64,000 nt of DNA from Natronobeatus ordinarius (GTDB lineage: Archaea > Halobacteriota > Halobacteria > Halobacteriales > Natrialbaceae). The notes under the pieces were generated by a model, which saw nothing but the letters and a program-made list of their open reading frames with translations, was not told where the DNA came from and searched no databases. The position numbers and the translations under genes are program-made. Below, in pieces: positions 33,760-42,113 of this stretch. Location of the stretch: assembly GCF_024362485.1 (NCBI RefSeq), contig NZ_CP101456.1, positions 2,170,001-2,234,000 on the forward strand, given 5' to 3'. Within the stretch, counting starts at the first letter, position 1. Each line of letters starts with the position of its first letter.

Positions 33760-35148
33760 ATGGCAACAGCACCTACAGACGTTGACGCGGAGATAGAACT
33801 GTTCGAGGGGGCGCTTCGAGGCAACCTCCTCCACGCCGGCGACCCCGAATTCGACGACGCGCGCGCCGTCTACAACGCGATGATCGATTCGCACCCGCGG
33901 CTGATCGCCCGGTGTGCAAACGTCGCGGACGTGATCGAAGCCGTAACGTTCGGGTGCGAACACAGTCTCGAGACGGCGATCTGCAGCGGTGGTCACAACG
34001 GTGCCGGTCTGGGAACCGTCGACGACGGCCTGGTCATCGACCTGTCGCCCATGACCGGCATCCGCGTCGATCCCGAGGCGAAGACCGTCCACGTCGAACC
34101 CGGCTGCACCTGGGGTGACGTCGATCACGCCACGCACGCCTTCGGCCTGGCGACGGTCAGCGGGGTCATCTCGACGACCGGCGTCGGCGGGCTGACCCTC
34201 GGCGGCGGGCACGGCTATCTGAGCCGCAAACACGGGCTCACCATCGACAACCTGGTGAGCGCCGACGTCGTCCTGGCTAATGGACAGCTCGTCCACGCGA
34301 GCGCGGACGAGAATCCGGACCTGTTCTGGGCCCTGCGCGGCGGCGGCGGGAACTTCGGCGTCGTCACCTCGTTCGAGTTTCAGTTACACCCGGTCGAGAC
34401 GGTCGTCGCCGGACCGCTGTTCTGGCCGATCGACGAACTCGAGACCACGATGCGCTGGTACCGCGAGTGGCTGCCGGAAGCACCCGAGGACGTCTACGCG
34501 TTCTACGCGATCCACGAAATCCCGGGTGATCCGTTCCCCGAGGATATCCACGGCGAGAAGGTCTGCGGGCTGCTGTGGTGCTGTCTGGGATCGGAAGCCG
34601 AGGCCGACGACGTGATCCAATCGGCTCGAGACGTCGCCGACCCGCTGTTCGAACACGTCGAGCCGATGCCGTATCCGGCCCTCCAGAGCCTGTTCGACGA
34701 CCTGTACCCGTCGGACGAACAGTGGTACTGGAAGGGCGATTTCGTCCGCGAACTGTCCGACGAGGCCATCGCCGAACACGAGCGCTTCGCCGAGGTTCCG
34801 ACGGCCAAATCGACGATGCACCTCTACCCCATCGACGGCGCCGCCCAGCGCGTGGATGCGGACGAAACCGCCTGGGCGCATCGTGACGCGACCTGGTCGA
34901 TGGTCATCGCCGGCGTGGACCCCGATCCCGCCAACGAGGACCTGATCACGAGCTGGGCCGAGGACTACTGGGAGGCAGTCCACCCCCACACGGCCGGCGG
35001 CTCGTACGTCAACTTCATGATGGAAGAAGGCGAGGACCGTATCCGTGCCACCTACGCCGATAACTACGAACGACTGCGGAAAATCAAAGCGAAGTACGAC
35101 CCGGATAACTTCTTCCACGTGAACCAGAACATCGAACCCGAACCATGA
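33760..35148 (+). CDS. FAD-linked oxidoreductase (berberine-bridge-enzyme-like)
   Basis: This 462-residue flavoprotein belongs to the FAD-binding PCMH/BBE family. The covalent-flavin histidine is His79 in CSGGHNGAGLGTVDDGLVIDLSPM. The FAD loop VSGVISTTGVGGLTLGGGHGYLSRKHGL has Ile/Ser where bicovalent members have a Cys, so attachment should be by histidine only. The C-terminal BBE motif is YADNYERLRKIKAKYDPDNFFHVNQNI. It likely oxidises a sugar or related alcohol; substrate unknown. A Shine-Dalgarno-like GGAGG (33746-33750) precedes the ATG at 33760. The stop overlaps the next ATG, so this gene is coupled to a riboflavin enzyme. Confidence 0.88.
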   Translation: MATAPTDVDAEIELFEGALRGNLLHAGDPEFDDARAVYNAMIDSHPRLIARCANVADVIEAVTFGCEHSLETAICSGGHNGAGLGTVDDGLVIDLSPMTGIRVDPEAKTVHVEPGCTWGDVDHATHAFGLATVSGVISTTGVGGLTLGGGHGYLSRKHGLTIDNLVSADVVLANGQLVHASADENPDLFWALRGGGGNFGVVTSFEFQLHPVETVVAGPLFWPIDELETTMRWYREWLPEAPEDVYAFYAIHEIPGDPFPEDIHGEKVCGLLWCCLGSEAEADDVIQSARDVADPLFEHVEPMPYPALQSLFDDLYPSDEQWYWKGDFVRELSDEAIAEHERFAEVPTAKSTMHLYPIDGAAQRVDADETAWAHRDATWSMVIAGVDPDPANEDLITSWAEDYWEAVHPHTAGGSYVNFMMEEGEDRIRATYADNYERLRKIKAKYDPDNFFHVNQNIEPEP

Positions 35149-35876
35149 AGCGCCTCGAACACGGTACCGACCCACCGCTCTCGGAACGATCACGACCGCT
35201 CCCAGCCGTGTTCGAGAACGACCACGGACCGTCGGTCCCCGTTGACGACGTGATTGCGGCCTTTCGAGCGGGTAGTCCGGTGTTGATTCACGACGCCTCG
35301 GACCGGGAGGGCGAGACGGATCTCGTCTATCCGGCACGAGCCGTCACGCCCGCCATCGTCACCCGGCTGCGCAACGACGCCGGCGGCCTCATCTGCGTGG
35401 CCGTCGCTGACCGCGTGGCCCGACACTGGAGACTGCCGTTCCTCCACGAGACGCTCGACCACCCCGCGACGGCGAATCACGACCTCGAGTACGACGAGCG
35501 CTCGTCGTTCTCGCTCACGGTGAACCACCGTGACACCCACACGGGCGTCACCGACGAAGACCGTGCGCGCACCATCGCCACCATCGGGACAGCCGCCGCA
35601 GCCCCGGAGACGCTCGAGTTCGCCAAAACGTTCCGAACACCCGGCCACGTCCACCTGCTGCGTGCAGCCCCCGACCTGCTGGCCGACCGGCAGGGACACA
35701 CGGAACTCGGAGTGGCGCTGGCGGTGGCGGCGGAGCTGCCGCCGGCTGTGGTCGTCTGTGAGATGCTCGACGACGAGACGGGACGGGCACGCTCGCCAGC
35801 CTCCGCGAAGACGTACGCGGACCAGAACGGTGTCCACTACGTGGAGGGGGCACGTCTCGTCGACCGGTTCGGATGA
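35145..35876 (+). CDS. ribB: 3,4-dihydroxy-2-butanone-4-phosphate synthase (RibB)
   Basis: This 243-residue enzyme of riboflavin biosynthesis converts ribulose 5-phosphate to the four-carbon precursor. The catalytic motif DASDREGETDL (residues 50-60) provides the acidic metal-site residues, HRDTHTGVTDEDRARTI and RTPGHVHLL are the substrate loops, and HTELGVALAV closes the fold. The 30-residue N-terminal extension and extra C terminus differ from the shortest bacterial forms. The ATG at 35145 overlaps the oxidoreductase stop by 4 bases, so flavin supply is produced together with a flavin consumer. Confidence 0.88.
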   Translation: MKRLEHGTDPPLSERSRPLPAVFENDHGPSVPVDDVIAAFRAGSPVLIHDASDREGETDLVYPARAVTPAIVTRLRNDAGGLICVAVADRVARHWRLPFLHETLDHPATANHDLEYDERSSFSLTVNHRDTHTGVTDEDRARTIATIGTAAAAPETLEFAKTFRTPGHVHLLRAAPDLLADRQGHTELGVALAVAAELPPAVVVCEMLDDETGRARSPASAKTYADQNGVHYVEGARLVDRFG

Positions 35877-35954
35877 TCGGTCGCCGTGGCGAGCAGCAAC
35901 GATCTACGCGCCCAAAACGCACAGGTCAGTATCGTAGTACTGATTAGGCAACGT

Positions 35955-36029
35955 ATGACCTTCTACGACCGGGACGGCGAACTCGAATCGCTAGAAACAG
36001 CGTACACGTCGCCCGGTCACGCCTGCTAG
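35955..36029 (+). pseudogene. Remnant of an archaeal AAA-type ATPase N terminus
   Basis: An ATG-initiated 24-codon frame reads MTFYDRDGELESLETAYTSPGHAC and stops at TAG. The pattern FYDRxxELxxLxxAYxSPGH resembles the start of archaeal ATPases of the Arch_ATPase type (PF01637), whose P-loop would follow. Nothing ATPase-like follows here, so this looks like a truncated relic. It lies about 280 bases from tRNA-Glu. The assignment rests only on this short match. Confidence 0.4.
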
Positions 36030-36306
36030 CTCGAAAAGTGGATTCGTCAACGACCTCGCCGACGACCTCACCGACGACTGGGTACTGCTTGACCTTGACG
36101 CCCTCGAACAGATTTTCACGTGGCGAATCGCTGGACTGCACCGACTTCAACCGGGAGACCTGGGAAGCTGAAGCGGGAACTGGCGGACGGTTCGTGTCCA
36201 AGAGTTCCCGCTTCACTGGGTCGTGGTGAATCGCCATACGGCGTCAGGTTATAGTTTTCCGCTGATCAGTTTACGGTGAACATCACGAAAATGTGGCGGG
36301 GAGAAG
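36030..36306. other. Region of possible mobile-DNA scars beside tRNA-Glu
   Basis: No intact gene. A 13-base perfect inverted repeat (TGAAGCGGGAACT at 36169-36181 and its complement at 36203-36215, loop 21 bases) resembles hairpins at ends of IS200/IS605-type elements. The sequence next to it shows no complete transposase. Together with the ATPase remnant, this suggests decayed mobile DNA. Confidence 0.4.
36169..36215. repeat. 13-bp perfect inverted repeat with 21-base loop
   Basis: TGAAGCGGGAACT pairs with AGTTCCCGCTTCA. It is long enough to fold into a stable hairpin. It could be an insertion-sequence end, a terminator of the riboflavin operon or a structured RNA. Confidence 0.6.
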
Positions 36307-36381
36307 TGCTCCGTCAGGGATTCGAACCCTGGTCATTGCCGTGAGAGGGCAATATGATTGGCCGGACTACACCAACGGAGC
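36307..36381 (-). tRNA. tRNA-Glu (CTC anticodon)
   Basis: Minus-strand sequence with 7-bp acceptor stem GCTCCGT/ACGGAGC and discriminator A (36307). Its anticodon stem TTGCC/GGCAA has loop CTCTCAC, with anticodon CTC reading GAG. The T arm is CCAGG-GTTCGAAT-CCCTG. All cloverleaf elements fit; there is no intron. A TATA-like TTAAAC (minus strand, about 36425-36431) lies roughly 45 bases upstream. Confidence 0.96.
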
Positions 36382-36483
36382 GCGTTCGTCTCGTTGTCCG
36401 CACTCTAAGGTTGCGTGGAACGATGTTTAAGGGTTACGTTTCGACGCTTGCGTGCCCGCAAATGACACGGCCGAGCCGACAGC

Positions 36484-37593
36484 TTAGCGCTCGAACGGGG
36501 AACGGGCCGCCTCGGGTTCGTGACCGTCGAGGCTGATGATGTTCTCGCGGCCGACGCGAAGCTTGCTAATGGTTTCGTCTTCTTCCATGTCCGAGAGGAG
36601 CATACTGACCTTGGATTTCGACCAGCCGGTTTCGTCGACGATGGCGACCTGTTTCATTCGGCCGCCGTTCTCGCGAATGAGGGCAACGACGCGGTCCTCG
36701 TCGGTCAACAGCTCTTCGTCACCGATCGCGCCCGACTCGGCGCCCGTCTCGGTGACGGCAGACGGCTGCTCCGTCGTCTCGGTGTCGCTACGGCCGTGGG
36801 GGTCCGCCGTCGTCCCATCGGAACGGTGCTGCCAGACGACTCCCGCACCGAGCCCGAGGACGACCAGCCCGGCGACGACGAGCCAGGTCATGGCGTCGGT
36901 GCCGCCACCACCATCCGTCGGCTCAAGGACGATCCGCGGCTGTCCGGGTGGGAAGTCGCGCTGGCCGCTCCAGGAGATGGAGTCGGCGTCTTCGATGGCC
37001 GTGCCGCTGTACTGTCCGTCGGGCTGGGCGGTCACGAAGGTGAGTCCGTCTCCGGGCTGGATGACGAACGACTGATCGTCGTCGATGAAGAGGCCGCCCG
37101 CGAAGACGTCGCCGACGGTGATGGTGTGGTCGTCGACGGGGGCGAACCCGCGCCACGTAAACGACATCTCGACGTAGCCCATGCGGTTCGGCCGGTAGTC
37201 GATTCCCGCCGAGCGATTGAAATCGACCGCCTCCATCTCGCGGCCGGTGTGGTCAGCACCTCGGTCCGTCAGTGCGTGTGCCTGTTCGGTGAAGCGAACG
37301 TAGAGGTCGACCTCGTCGTTCGCTTCGAACTCCTCGACGAACTCCTCGAACGCCTCCCTCTCGCCGGGAGAGAGCTGGCGCTCGTACCGGGAGGTCCACG
37401 TTGCGTCTCCGTTCTCGTGGACGGTCAGCTCGAACGTGGTGCTCTCGAAACTGTCGGTGTCTACCTCTTCGATTGCAGGCCCGTCCGCCGCGTCCGAGTC
37501 TTCGAACGGATCGGCCGCAATCGATCCGCCCACACCGACAGCGGCGACGACGAGCACGACGACGAGGAGTCCTACCAGAACCGACCGAGGCAT
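36484..37593 (-). CDS. Membrane-anchored helix-turn-helix protein with extracytoplasmic domain
   Basis: This 369-residue protein starts with a signal anchor (MPRSVLVGLLVVVLVVAAVGVGG) and then has an exposed domain of about 200 residues (DSFESTTFELTVHENGDATWTSRYERQLSPGE...). A second helix follows (WLVVAGLVVLGLGAGVVW), then a linker and a C-terminal winged helix: DEDRVVALIRENGGRMKQVAIVDETGWSKSKVSMLLSDMEEDETI. This outside-sensor/inside-HTH layout is common in haloarchaea and suggests a one-component transmembrane regulator. Targets unknown. It is one gene on the minus strand, between tRNA-Glu and the amidohydrolase gene. Confidence 0.82.
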   Translation of the reverse strand: MPRSVLVGLLVVVLVVAAVGVGGSIAADPFEDSDAADGPAIEEVDTDSFESTTFELTVHENGDATWTSRYERQLSPGEREAFEEFVEEFEANDEVDLYVRFTEQAHALTDRGADHTGREMEAVDFNRSAGIDYRPNRMGYVEMSFTWRGFAPVDDHTITVGDVFAGGLFIDDDQSFVIQPGDGLTFVTAQPDGQYSGTAIEDADSISWSGQRDFPPGQPRIVLEPTDGGGGTDAMTWLVVAGLVVLGLGAGVVWQHRSDGTTADPHGRSDTETTEQPSAVTETGAESGAIGDEELLTDEDRVVALIRENGGRMKQVAIVDETGWSKSKVSMLLSDMEEDETISKLRVGRENIISLDGHEPEAARSPFER

Positions 37594-37654
37594 TCGTCTA
37601 CCAGTACGTGCCGGAGCTAAAAGAGCTTGTGAATAGGAGGCAACGTAGTCTGGA

Positions 37655-38809
37655 TCAGTGAACTATCACGCCGTCTGTAACGACGTGTTCCGGACGTTGC
37701 CACGCCGTCACGTCCTCGAGCGGATTCGAGTCGAGGACGAGCAGGTCCGCGCAGTAGCCGGGTTCGACGAGGCCGACGTCCTCGAGCCCCAGGAGCGTCG
37801 CCCCGTTGATGGTCGCCGCCTCGAGCGCCGCCGCAGGCGAGAGGCCGTGGTCGACGAGTCGTTCGAGTTCGGTCGGGACGTCGGCGAAGGCGTTGAACGG
37901 CGTGCCGGCGTCGGTTCCCATGGCGATCGGGACGTCGGCTTCGAGGGCGTGTTCGAAGGCGTCGGCGTAGGGATCGAGCGCGGCTTCGGCTTTCGCGACG
38001 GCCTCGTCGGGGATGCCAGCGCCGGTGCCGTGCTCGACGATGCCGTAGAGGGCGTTCGCCGTCGGCACCCAGTACGTCCCGTTGTCGGCCAGTCGCGTCG
38101 CTGCGTCGGCGTCCATGAACGTCCCGTGTTCGACGCTGTCGATCCCCGCCTCGGTGGCGGCGACGATCCCCTCGACCCCGTGGGCGTGTGCGGCCGTCGG
38201 AACGCCCGCGGCGCGGGCGACGCCGACGGCCGCCTCGAGTTCTTCGCGCGTGAGTTCGGGTGCGCCGGTTCGGCTGCCGGTGGTGAGGACGCCGCCGGTG
38301 GCCATGCATTTGACCGTGGTGGCGCCGCGTTTGAGCTGTTCGCGAGCGGCTTTTCGGACCTCGGCTGGGCCGTCGGCCTCGCGGCCGAACCAGTGACCGT
38401 GGCCGCCGGTCATGGTAATCGCTTCGCCGGCGGCGAGGATCCGGGGGCCGTCGACGACCCCGGTCTCGACGGCTCGTGCGGCGTCGATCGCCATCGATCC
38501 CCAGCTGCCGAGATCGCGGACGGTCGTGACGCCGGCCTCGAGCAGCGTCTCGAGGTTCGCCGTGACCCGGTACGCGCCCGCGTACCCCTGTTCCCCCCGG
38601 AGCGTCGAGACGTCGGGGCGACCGTCCATGGCGAGGTGAACGTGCGTGTCGATGAGCCCTGGAACCACGTATCGGCCGTCGACGTCGAGTTCGCGGTCGG
38701 CTGCGTCGGTTTCGGTGCCGACGGCCGTAACGCGGCCGTCTTCGACGGTGACGTCGGCGCGTCGTGTTCCGGTCGCGTCGATTACTGTCCCACCCCGAAG
38801 AGCGATCAT
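37655..38809 (-). CDS. Amidohydrolase family protein (prolidase/imidazolonepropionase-like)
   Basis: This 384-residue TIM-barrel metal-dependent hydrolase has HxH at His56-His58 (GLIDTHVHLAMDG). It has a possible carboxylated Lys in TTVKCMATGGVL, His pairs in AAHAHGVEG and SVEHGTF, and the catalytic Asp in MGTDAGTPFNAF. It resembles the group containing imidazolonepropionases, aryldialkylphosphatases and proline dipeptidases; substrate is not certain. The ATG at 38809 (MIALRGGTVIDATG) is the typical family start. It is divergent from the MBL-fold gene. Confidence 0.87.
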   Translation of the reverse strand: MIALRGGTVIDATGTRRADVTVEDGRVTAVGTETDAADRELDVDGRYVVPGLIDTHVHLAMDGRPDVSTLRGEQGYAGAYRVTANLETLLEAGVTTVRDLGSWGSMAIDAARAVETGVVDGPRILAAGEAITMTGGHGHWFGREADGPAEVRKAAREQLKRGATTVKCMATGGVLTTGSRTGAPELTREELEAAVGVARAAGVPTAAHAHGVEGIVAATEAGIDSVEHGTFMDADAATRLADNGTYWVPTANALYGIVEHGTGAGIPDEAVAKAEAALDPYADAFEHALEADVPIAMGTDAGTPFNAFADVPTELERLVDHGLSPAAALEAATINGATLLGLEDVGLVEPGYCADLLVLDSNPLEDVTAWQRPEHVVTDGVIVH

Positions 38810-38949
38810 GCGACAAAATTGTGTGGGACGCACTAAAGCGTCGTGGCCAAACCCACGCGCAGCTGGCCCGGCTGCTCCTGTGTCACCAGGCGGCGGTCGA
38901 TCACGCCCGCTTCGACACGCACAAACCGTGACCCCCCGTACCGGTGTCC

Positions 38950-39528
38950 ATGATCGCCAATCTCGCACAGGGTGTCCACACCTTCACGAGCAACGCCTTC
39001 CTGGTCCACGGTGAGCGAACGGTGCTGGTCGACACCGGCGCGAACTTCGACGTCGTGGCGCCGCTCGAGGACCGCGTCGAGCGCCTCGACGCCGTCGTGT
39101 TGACCCACACCCACCCCGATCACGTGGGGAACGTTCCGGCGGTGAAAGACGCCTTCGACATCGACGTCTGGGGGTACGATCCGGCGCAGGCGAGCGTCGA
39201 CCACGCGATCGAAGACGAAGCGACGGTCGAACTCGGCGATTACGAGTACGTCGCCTTGCACACGCCCGGTCACAAGGACGACCACCTCTGTTTTTACGCC
39301 GCGGAGCCGGAGATCCTCTTTGCGGGCGATCTGATCTTCCAGAACGGCGGCTTCGGCCGAACCGACCTCCCCGAGGGTGACCGCGCGACGCTCATCGAGA
39401 GCATCGACCGCGTCCGCGGACGGGTCGACTCCGAGTTGCGAGAGCTCCACACGGGCCACGGGCCGAGCGTCACGAACGAGCCGTACGACCACGTCGAACT
39501 CGCGGCCCGGATGGCCCGACAGCTCTGA
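38950..39528 (+). CDS. MBL-fold metallo-hydrolase (glyoxalase II-like)
   Basis: This is a 192-residue metallo-beta-lactamase fold protein. Zinc motif THTHPDHVG (H53, H55, D57, H58), HTPGHKDDHLCFY and the bridging Asp in LFAGDLIFQNGGFGRTD, plus the terminal His in ELHTGHGPSV, are all present. It is probably a hydroxyacylglutathione-hydrolase-like thioesterase; glutathione is absent in archaea, so a different thiol is likely. The ATG at 38950 is preferred to a GTG two codons upstream. A 68-bp hairpin element starts 7 bases after its stop. Confidence 0.88.
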   Translation: MIANLAQGVHTFTSNAFLVHGERTVLVDTGANFDVVAPLEDRVERLDAVVLTHTHPDHVGNVPAVKDAFDIDVWGYDPAQASVDHAIEDEATVELGDYEYVALHTPGHKDDHLCFYAAEPEILFAGDLIFQNGGFGRTDLPEGDRATLIESIDRVRGRVDSELRELHTGHGPSVTNEPYDHVELAARMARQL

Positions 39529-39534
39529 GAACGA

Positions 39535-39602
39535 CTGTTGTGAGTCGGTACCGATGCAACCGCGAACCGTCTTGCGCTTCTCTCGTGAAACGGACACAAC
39601 AG
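39535..39602. repeat. 68-bp quasi-palindromic element, copy 2
   Basis: It begins CTGTTGTGAG and ends ACACAACAG. Its left part matches the reverse strand of the element at 26653-26720 closely. Same length, same distance from the preceding stop codon. Probably the same type of 3'-end element; see the separate finding. Confidence 0.7.
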
Positions 39603-39620
39603 CCAGTACGAATCACGTCA

Positions 39621-40127
39621 TCACCGCGACGGGAGAACGTGTGCGTCCTCCGGCGCGAACCCCACGGCGACATCGCCGTCGGGGCCCCTCGAGTCGCAGG
39701 ACGACCGTCCTGTCGTTCCACCGGCCGTACGCGTGGTGGTGTTCGCCGTGGAACTCGCTGGTCTCGACGGCGACGGAGAACCGGTTGCGCTCGGCGGCGG
39801 GTGACAGCGCGGCCGCCCGGACGCACACGCTGACGCGATCCGCGTCGTCGGGAACGGCCGTCACCTCGAAGGATGCGTCGCCGACGTCAACCACGGCCGA
39901 TCGCCGTCGCGAGTCTCTACGACGCCGTCGAACATGACCGTTCCCGCCGTCGGCTCCTCGAACCCGGCGATCGTCCGGAGCGTGGTCGTCATCCCGCAAC
40001 CGGAGGGGCTGACGAGGGTGAAGAACTCACCGTCCCGAACGCTCAGGTCGATGTCCCGGAGCGCGACCGTTCCGGTCCCCGCCGGTCCGTATCGCTTCGT
40101 GACGCCCTCGAGTCGGAGTTCGGTCAC
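39621..40127 (-). pseudogene. Degraded ABC ATP-binding gene of the thiamine transporter (ThiQ-like)
   Basis: The GTG start at 40127 overlaps the permease stop (GTGA). The frame encodes a normal start (MTELRLEGVTKRYGPAGTGTVALRDIDLSVRDGEFFTL), then Walker A reads SPSGCGMTTT: Lys46 is Met and the first Gly is Ser. After GVVETRDGDRPW the frame breaks. The middle of the gene (Q-loop, signature LSGGQ, Walker B, H-loop) is missing, and TOBE-like sequence resumes in another frame (VTAVPDDADRVSVCVRAAAL...VETSEFHGEHH). A further frame change leads to the normal-looking end DGDVAVGFAPEDAHVLP and a TGA at 39621. The pseudogene is about 507 bases against roughly 1,050 for an intact gene. Confidence 0.85.
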
Positions 40128-42103
40128 GGTTCGTTCCCCTCCGAGGTCTTCCGTGCGCGTTCGTGCCCGCGATCCGCGTTCGGGTTCTCGTTCGTCCGTA
40201 CGCTCGCGTCCGCGGTCGCACTGACGCGGTCGATGACGACGAAACTCGTCGCGGTGACGAGCAAGAGGAGCGTTCCCATCGCGGTCGCGGGCCCGGATCG
40301 GCGACCGAGGTAGCGTTCGACGGCAACCGGCATCGTGTAGCTTTCGCCCCCGCTCGCCAAAATCACCGTCGACGAGAACTCGCCGATCGAGATGGCGAAC
40401 GCAAACGCCGCGCCAGCGAGGATTCCGCCCCTGATCAGTGGGAGTTCGACGTCGATTAGCGCCCGAACCCGCGAGGCGCCGAGCGCGCGGGCGGACTCGA
40501 TCATCGCCGGGTCGATGGTCGAGAGAGACGGCGAGACGATTCGGGTCACGAACGGGTAGGCTGCGACCGCGTGGGCGACGACGATCGCGACCGCTCCCGT
40601 CACCTGGAATCGCCACCCACCCGGCAGCGAAATCCCGAAGACCAGCCCCTGCACGAGCCCGATGCCGAAGACGATGCCGCTGACGGCGAGCGGGAGCATC
40701 GCGAGCGCGTCGACGAACCGACCCCACCGGCCGGCGCGAACCGTCGTTACCGAGACGACGACGCCCATCGGGACTGCCACGACGAGCGTCGCGAGCCCGA
40801 AGAGCACCGAGTTTCGGATGGCTGGCAACGGACGCGTCTGGAAGGACTCCCCCTCGAGCTGGCGCTCGAGCAAGAACGCGTAGTGGCGGAGCGTGAAGCC
40901 AGAGCCGTCGGTGAGACTCCCCGCCACGAGGCTCGCCATCGGGCCGACGAAGACGACCAGCGCGAGGAGCCCGTAGCCGACGACGGCGAGTCGCGTCGGC
41001 GTGAGCGCCGTCCGCAGGTCAGGAAACAACGGCTCTCTCGGGGGTGGCGACGGCGCTCGAGCGAGGCCGGCGGTGGTCGACTCGTAGCGGAGGTAGGCGT
41101 AGGTCAGCCCCAGCGAGAGGATCGTCTCGAGGATCGCGAGCGTGGCGGCCTCGGCGTAGTTCAGCCGCTGGATGCGATCGTAGATCCAGACCTCGACGGT
41201 CGCGAGTTGCAGCCCGCCGAGGGCGAGCACGATGGGGAACGTCATGAACGTAAAGATGAACGTCAGCAGGGCGCCGGTGAGGACGGCCGGGACGAGTTGT
41301 GGAACGACGACGTCCCAGAACGCCCGTCGCTGGCTCGCCCCGAGACACCTGGCGGTCTCGATCGTCCTGGCGTCGACGGACTCCCAGGCGGTGACGGTGA
41401 GCCGGGCGACCAGCGGCGCGTTGTAGAACGCGTGTGCGAGGATCACGATCGCGAGCGGGTTCGACTCGATGAACGCGTACGGACCGAGCCCGACGAGGCC
41501 GAGCAGGCCGTTGAGGGTGCCCGCGCGTCCGAACGTGGCGTAGAACCCGACGGCGACCAGGATTCCCGGCAGAACGAACGGGAGGATCGTCAGGGATCGG
41601 AGGGTTCGCCGGCCGGAGAACTCGTAGTTCGCGAGGACGTACGCAGCCGGAATCCCGAGCGCGACGCTCGCGACCGTCGACAGCGCGGCCTGATAGGCGG
41701 TGAAGCCGAACAGCCCCATCCGAACGCCCGGCGTCTCGACGGCGAGCCACGGAACCGGGACCTTCACGCCGGGAATCGGGTACTCGAGCGATAGCGAGAT
41801 CGAAACGGCGGCGAGCCAGCCCGCGATCGAGCCGAGGTGCGTTCCGATCGCTAGCGGCTCCGCGACCACGTCGGCGAGGGCGCCGACGTAGAACGGATCG
41901 GTCAGGACGTCGACGAAGTGACCGAGCGTTGGCACACCGTCCTCGACGACGGCGTTGGCGAAGACGACGCCGACGGGGACATAGAGCATCACGAGGAGGA
42001 CGACCGCCGTCCCGAGCGCGGACACGCGCAGGGCGTGGCGCTCGAGCCACCGCCGGACGTAGCCGCGGTGGACGGCGGGCTGGGCGACTGGTGACGGTGA
42101 CAC
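40124..42103 (-). CDS. thiP: Thiamine-type ABC transporter permease, two-domain
   Basis: This 659-residue membrane protein has two homologous permease halves, about 12 helices in all. Each half has an EAA loop: ARTIETARCLGASQRRAFWDVVVPQLVPAVLTG in the first and ALGASRVRALIDVELPLIRGGIL in the second. This fused layout is that of ThiP/FbpB-type permeases. The GTG start at 42103 is 10 bases after the binding-protein stop, and its stop overlaps the start of the degraded ATPase gene. The gene itself looks intact, so it would need another ATPase to work. Confidence 0.88.
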   Translation of the reverse strand: MSPSPVAQPAVHRGYVRRWLERHALRVSALGTAVVLLVMLYVPVGVVFANAVVEDGVPTLGHFVDVLTDPFYVGALADVVAEPLAIGTHLGSIAGWLAAVSISLSLEYPIPGVKVPVPWLAVETPGVRMGLFGFTAYQAALSTVASVALGIPAAYVLANYEFSGRRTLRSLTILPFVLPGILVAVGFYATFGRAGTLNGLLGLVGLGPYAFIESNPLAIVILAHAFYNAPLVARLTVTAWESVDARTIETARCLGASQRRAFWDVVVPQLVPAVLTGALLTFIFTFMTFPIVLALGGLQLATVEVWIYDRIQRLNYAEAATLAILETILSLGLTYAYLRYESTTAGLARAPSPPPREPLFPDLRTALTPTRLAVVGYGLLALVVFVGPMASLVAGSLTDGSGFTLRHYAFLLERQLEGESFQTRPLPAIRNSVLFGLATLVVAVPMGVVVSVTTVRAGRWGRFVDALAMLPLAVSGIVFGIGLVQGLVFGISLPGGWRFQVTGAVAIVVAHAVAAYPFVTRIVSPSLSTIDPAMIESARALGASRVRALIDVELPLIRGGILAGAAFAFAISIGEFSSTVILASGGESYTMPVAVERYLGRRSGPATAMGTLLLLVTATSFVVIDRVSATADASVRTNENPNADRGHERARKTSEGNEP

Positions 42104-42113
42104 GGTGGCGTCG

